Source: CAKUIA01 sp044433115 (lineage in GTDB: Bacteria; Verrucomicrobiota; Verrucomicrobiia; Opitutales; Intestinicryptomonadaceae). From it: 64,000 nt of DNA. Shown piece after piece: positions 61,855 through 64,000 of this stretch. The stretch spans positions 83,474-147,473 of the forward strand of contig JAWXTY010000002.1 in NCBI GenBank assembly GCA_044433115.1. The letters run 5' to 3'. A program made the position numbers and the translations under genes. The notes beneath the pieces were generated by a model. The model was not told the origin of the DNA. It saw only the letters and a program-made list of their open reading frames with translations, and did not search any database. Position 1 is the stretch's first letter. The number at the start of each line of letters is the position of its first letter.

Positions 61855-62682
61855 TTAAGAAAAGTTTTCTCGTTTTATTTCTGTATAAGCTTCCTTCCAA
61901 GATATGTTTTTGTCTGTCATTCTTTGCTTAGTTATGCTTATGAGTTCTTTTAGGTTATGCTCTTTTTTTTGCGTGCTAGTCTTGATGAGCCTTTGCCTTG
62001 TTTCGCTAAATTTATCCTTAAATTCATTAGCCCAAGATGCACACTCATTTGCAGAAATCGCTCCACTATTAAGTGCAGAAGTTAGCAACTTTTTTGACAC
62101 AGATTGAGTGAGGTCTTCTTGAATATTTTTAAGTTCTTTAAGGCGTTGTATGCACTTTTTAGAATTTAAAATACTTTGACTTAGGCTTTCATATATAGAC
62201 TTTTCCTTTAGGGCTTTTTTACTTAGCGTTTCCCTTTGATTTAGGAGGGTTGAAGCTGATAAAATTTCGCCTGCATTTGCTATATTAGGCTCATTTGTAA
62301 GCCCCACAGAAATTAGTTCAATAGGCATAAAAGTTCCATCTTCTAGGTCTAGCGTTTTCCATCTTGGAGACATAGAACGAAGCTCTTTTTCTAGGATTTT
62401 TTTGTAGACTTCATTATTGTAAGTGCATACGCCAGCGATACAATCGTCAAGTGCTATGATTTTTTCTACATAACCTATAATCTGCTTTTTTAGAGCTGAT
62501 TTTTTATTGTATTCGTCTGGGTGTCCTAAATAGATGGGTATTTTTTTAAAGAGTTTTTGCCAAAGCTCGCTAGGGAAATTTTTTGCCATTTTTAGGGCAG
62601 AATTTTTATCTACAATCTGTAAACCCTTTGAGTGCGACCACTTGCCGTAGGGACTAATTACTTGTATTAATTTGTTCTTCAT
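61855..62682 (-). CDS. Mu gpI-like phage head maturation protease
   Basis: 275 residues beginning MKNKLIQVISPYGKWSHSKG. A longer frame from 62793 would add a Lys-rich tract that is only the shadow of the portal gene's Glu-rich tail, so it is rejected. IYLGHPDEY, LRSMSPRWKTLDLEDGTFMPIELISVGLTNEPNI match the Mu protein I type protease. The C-terminal helical half (about 150-275) probably serves as scaffold, as in Mu. Overlaps the portal gene by 29 nt. Confidence 0.75.
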   Translation of the reverse strand: MKNKLIQVISPYGKWSHSKGLQIVDKNSALKMAKNFPSELWQKLFKKIPIYLGHPDEYNKKSALKKQIIGYVEKIIALDDCIAGVCTYNNEVYKKILEKELRSMSPRWKTLDLEDGTFMPIELISVGLTNEPNIANAGEILSASTLLNQRETLSKKALKEKSIYESLSQSILNSKKCIQRLKELKNIQEDLTQSVSKKLLTSALNSGAISANECASWANEFKDKFSETRQRLIKTSTQKKEHNLKELISITKQRMTDKNISWKEAYTEIKRENFS

Positions 62683-63946
62683 TATCTTTGCTTTCTTCTT
62701 TGTTTTTCTCTTGTAGTATTTCTTCTGCTTCTTCTTTTTCGGCTTCTTGATTTTCTTCTTTATCTTTAGAATTTTCCTCAACTTTTTCTTCAAGGATTGG
62801 GAAGGCGAAAATCTTTGCTAATTTATTTGGGTCTGCTTGCAAGCCAAGGGCTGAGAGCCTTTCAATTATTTCTAATTCGTCCTTATGAAGTTCATAGTCA
62901 GGTAATTTTAGCTTGAATTTTGCAAGAGCTATTTCTTCGCCTAAGGCAAGCTTAATTACAGTTTTGTCGACTTGTTCGTTTAGTGCTTCGCTTATGTTTG
63001 CAGCGTCGTCTTCTTCTATTAGAGAGCTTTCGTAATACTGCATACTTGCCCCTGTTGCGTTCGAAGATGATAGGGTAGATAAATCCGAACCACGCCATAG
63101 CGAACATAGCATTTTGTCTGTTCTATCTATGAGGTCTTTATATGGAAGTTGTCCTGAAGTAGATACGTCAATCGCTTCAATATCAGTACCTTCTGAAAGT
63201 ACAGCAGTAAATTCTGCACCAAAATCGTTTACAGCCTTGCATACATTTTCCCATTGTTGTGAGCCAGGGAAAGCGTCGGTTTTTGCCTTTATCCCTGGCA
63301 TACCATTTCTTTCGCAATAAGTCAGCCAATCACGTAGAGGCAGTTGTTTGAATAGGTATGCTAGGGAAGAGGCTTGCATTAGTCCATCGCCAGTAGCGAT
63401 GAGCCATTCGCTTTCTCTTAGAGGAATGCCATCGCTAAGTTGGTGTTCATTTTCTAGTAGGCGTAGTTTACAGCTTCTGTTTTCGAAGAGGTACAATGGG
63501 TATTGAGTGAATTTTGCACTTATAGTATTGTTTTTACAATAATATTCTATTTTATGTGCATTGTACTTCATAGAAACTGCGTCCATCATTTGTGCAATTA
63601 ATAGCCTAAGCGAGCCTTTTATGTTTTTGTCAACAAGCGACTCTACTTTAATATTTTGGTAGAATTGCTTGAGTATATTTGCGTGTTTCTTTGCCTTTGG
63701 GCTATCATCAACTTGCACAATTTCGTAGTCTAGCCTTGAGATAGATTTTTTTCTTTTTAGTGCCAGACCAGAGATTAAGTCGTCTCTTTGTAGTATTGCT
63801 TCGAATATCCTTATAGAGGGAGCAAAGCAACCTTTGTCGAAGCCATCTAAGGCTCTTGACAATGAGTCGTAGCGTAGGTTTATAATAGGGTTAAATCTCG
63901 TTGAATATAAATTCGAGTTTGCTAAATGTTTTGTAGTATTGTTCAT
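62654..63946 (-). CDS. Mu gp29-like (DUF935) portal protein
   Basis: 430 residues from the ATG at 63946 (MNNTTKHLANSN). A TTG at 63982 would add a hydrophobic stretch of no likely use. Portal features: DALSRALDGFDKGCFAPSIRIFEAI-like opening, DDLISGLALKRKKSISRLDYEI, LPLRDWLTYCERNGMPGIKAKTDAF, and LWRGSDLSTLSSSNATGASMQYYE. The last 55 residues are Glu/Lys-rich and low in complexity. Minus-strand TATAAT at 63957-63962 is so close to the ATG that a transcript from it would be leaderless or nearly so. The upstream terminase would be outside the window. Confidence 0.85.
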   Translation of the reverse strand: MNNTTKHLANSNLYSTRFNPIINLRYDSLSRALDGFDKGCFAPSIRIFEAILQRDDLISGLALKRKKSISRLDYEIVQVDDSPKAKKHANILKQFYQNIKVESLVDKNIKGSLRLLIAQMMDAVSMKYNAHKIEYYCKNNTISAKFTQYPLYLFENRSCKLRLLENEHQLSDGIPLRESEWLIATGDGLMQASSLAYLFKQLPLRDWLTYCERNGMPGIKAKTDAFPGSQQWENVCKAVNDFGAEFTAVLSEGTDIEAIDVSTSGQLPYKDLIDRTDKMLCSLWRGSDLSTLSSSNATGASMQYYESSLIEEDDAANISEALNEQVDKTVIKLALGEEIALAKFKLKLPDYELHKDELEIIERLSALGLQADPNKLAKIFAFPILEEKVEENSKDKEENQEAEKEEAEEILQEKNKEESKDNEEQINTSN

Positions 63947-64000
63947 TGAGGACAATATTATACAAAAATAAAATTTGTGCAACTTACGCTTTGAACCGTT

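Noticed and set aside
62683..62793. Lys-rich 37-residue N-terminal extension of the phage protease
   Set aside because: It is the out-of-frame image of the Glu-rich C-terminus of the portal gene; the internal ATG at 62682 opens the typical domain.

Overview
The window is about 64 kb of AT-rich chromosomal DNA from a Gram-negative bacterium with an outer membrane. lpxI, kdsB, lptB and a TolQ/TolR-type system indicate LPS and an energised envelope. Gene content (rplY-pth-rpsF-ssb-rplI, hprK without a visible PTS, SufT/SufE, a cobalamin-dependent MetH) and base composition would fit a host-associated member of Verrucomicrobiota, perhaps Opitutae. That placement is an inference from gene content only.

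Layout. 1-2412: 3'-truncated mutS (-). 2597-5125: translation/replication operon rplY-pth-rpsF-ssb-rplI (+). 5252-15663: lptB-hprK-metH-rodA-rng-tlyA, a tiny lipoprotein and an iron alcohol dehydrogenase (+). 15784-17883: rdgB, yhaM-like and coaD (-). 17953-19112: pgsA-pgpA (+). 19519: rpsT. 20162-27529: pseudouridine synthase, methyltransferase, M16 protease, pyrH-frr-proB-sufT (+). 27639-39829: a long (-) block with an ExbB/ExbD/ExbD system, leuS-lpxI-sufE, gltA and a zinc peptidase, and aroC-X-hisC-hisB-hisH. 40160: ppk1 (+). 42805-46605: GH20-like hydrolase and DUF1015 protein (-) among repeats. 46939-48534: AsmA-like protein, acetyltransferase and tRNA-His (+). 48719-50780: a decaying segment with a frameshifted SPFH gene beside its NfeD-like partner and an IS5-type transposase remnant. 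50789-52725: methyltransferase, kdsB, trmB (-). 53260: CPBP protease. 54591-55955: dnaA. 56269-63946: a compact phage-like head/tail-hub cluster (-) that runs off the right edge.

The main unexpected content is non-coding. (1) A family of small inverted-repeat elements has about 19-bp ends reading GGTGAGTTCTAAAAATT and mostly 4-bp target duplications, so it is MITE-like. There are five good copies and at least five relics. Two copies carry a sigma70-like promoter (TTGCTC-N17-TCTAAT) aimed at the next gene, and two relics supply stop codons to host genes. (2) A second family of 75-290 bp strings of small hairpins lies after gene ends. (3) A 136-bp tandem repeat lies at 45 kb. (4) A candidate structured, possibly bistable RNA lies just after dnaA.

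The phage-like cluster has Mu-type portal and protease, a decoration protein, major capsid, connector and a tail-hub-like protein. No tape measure, sheath or lysis genes are visible. It could be a decayed prophage, a particle-forming relic or a gene-transfer-agent-like system. The terminase side lies outside the window.
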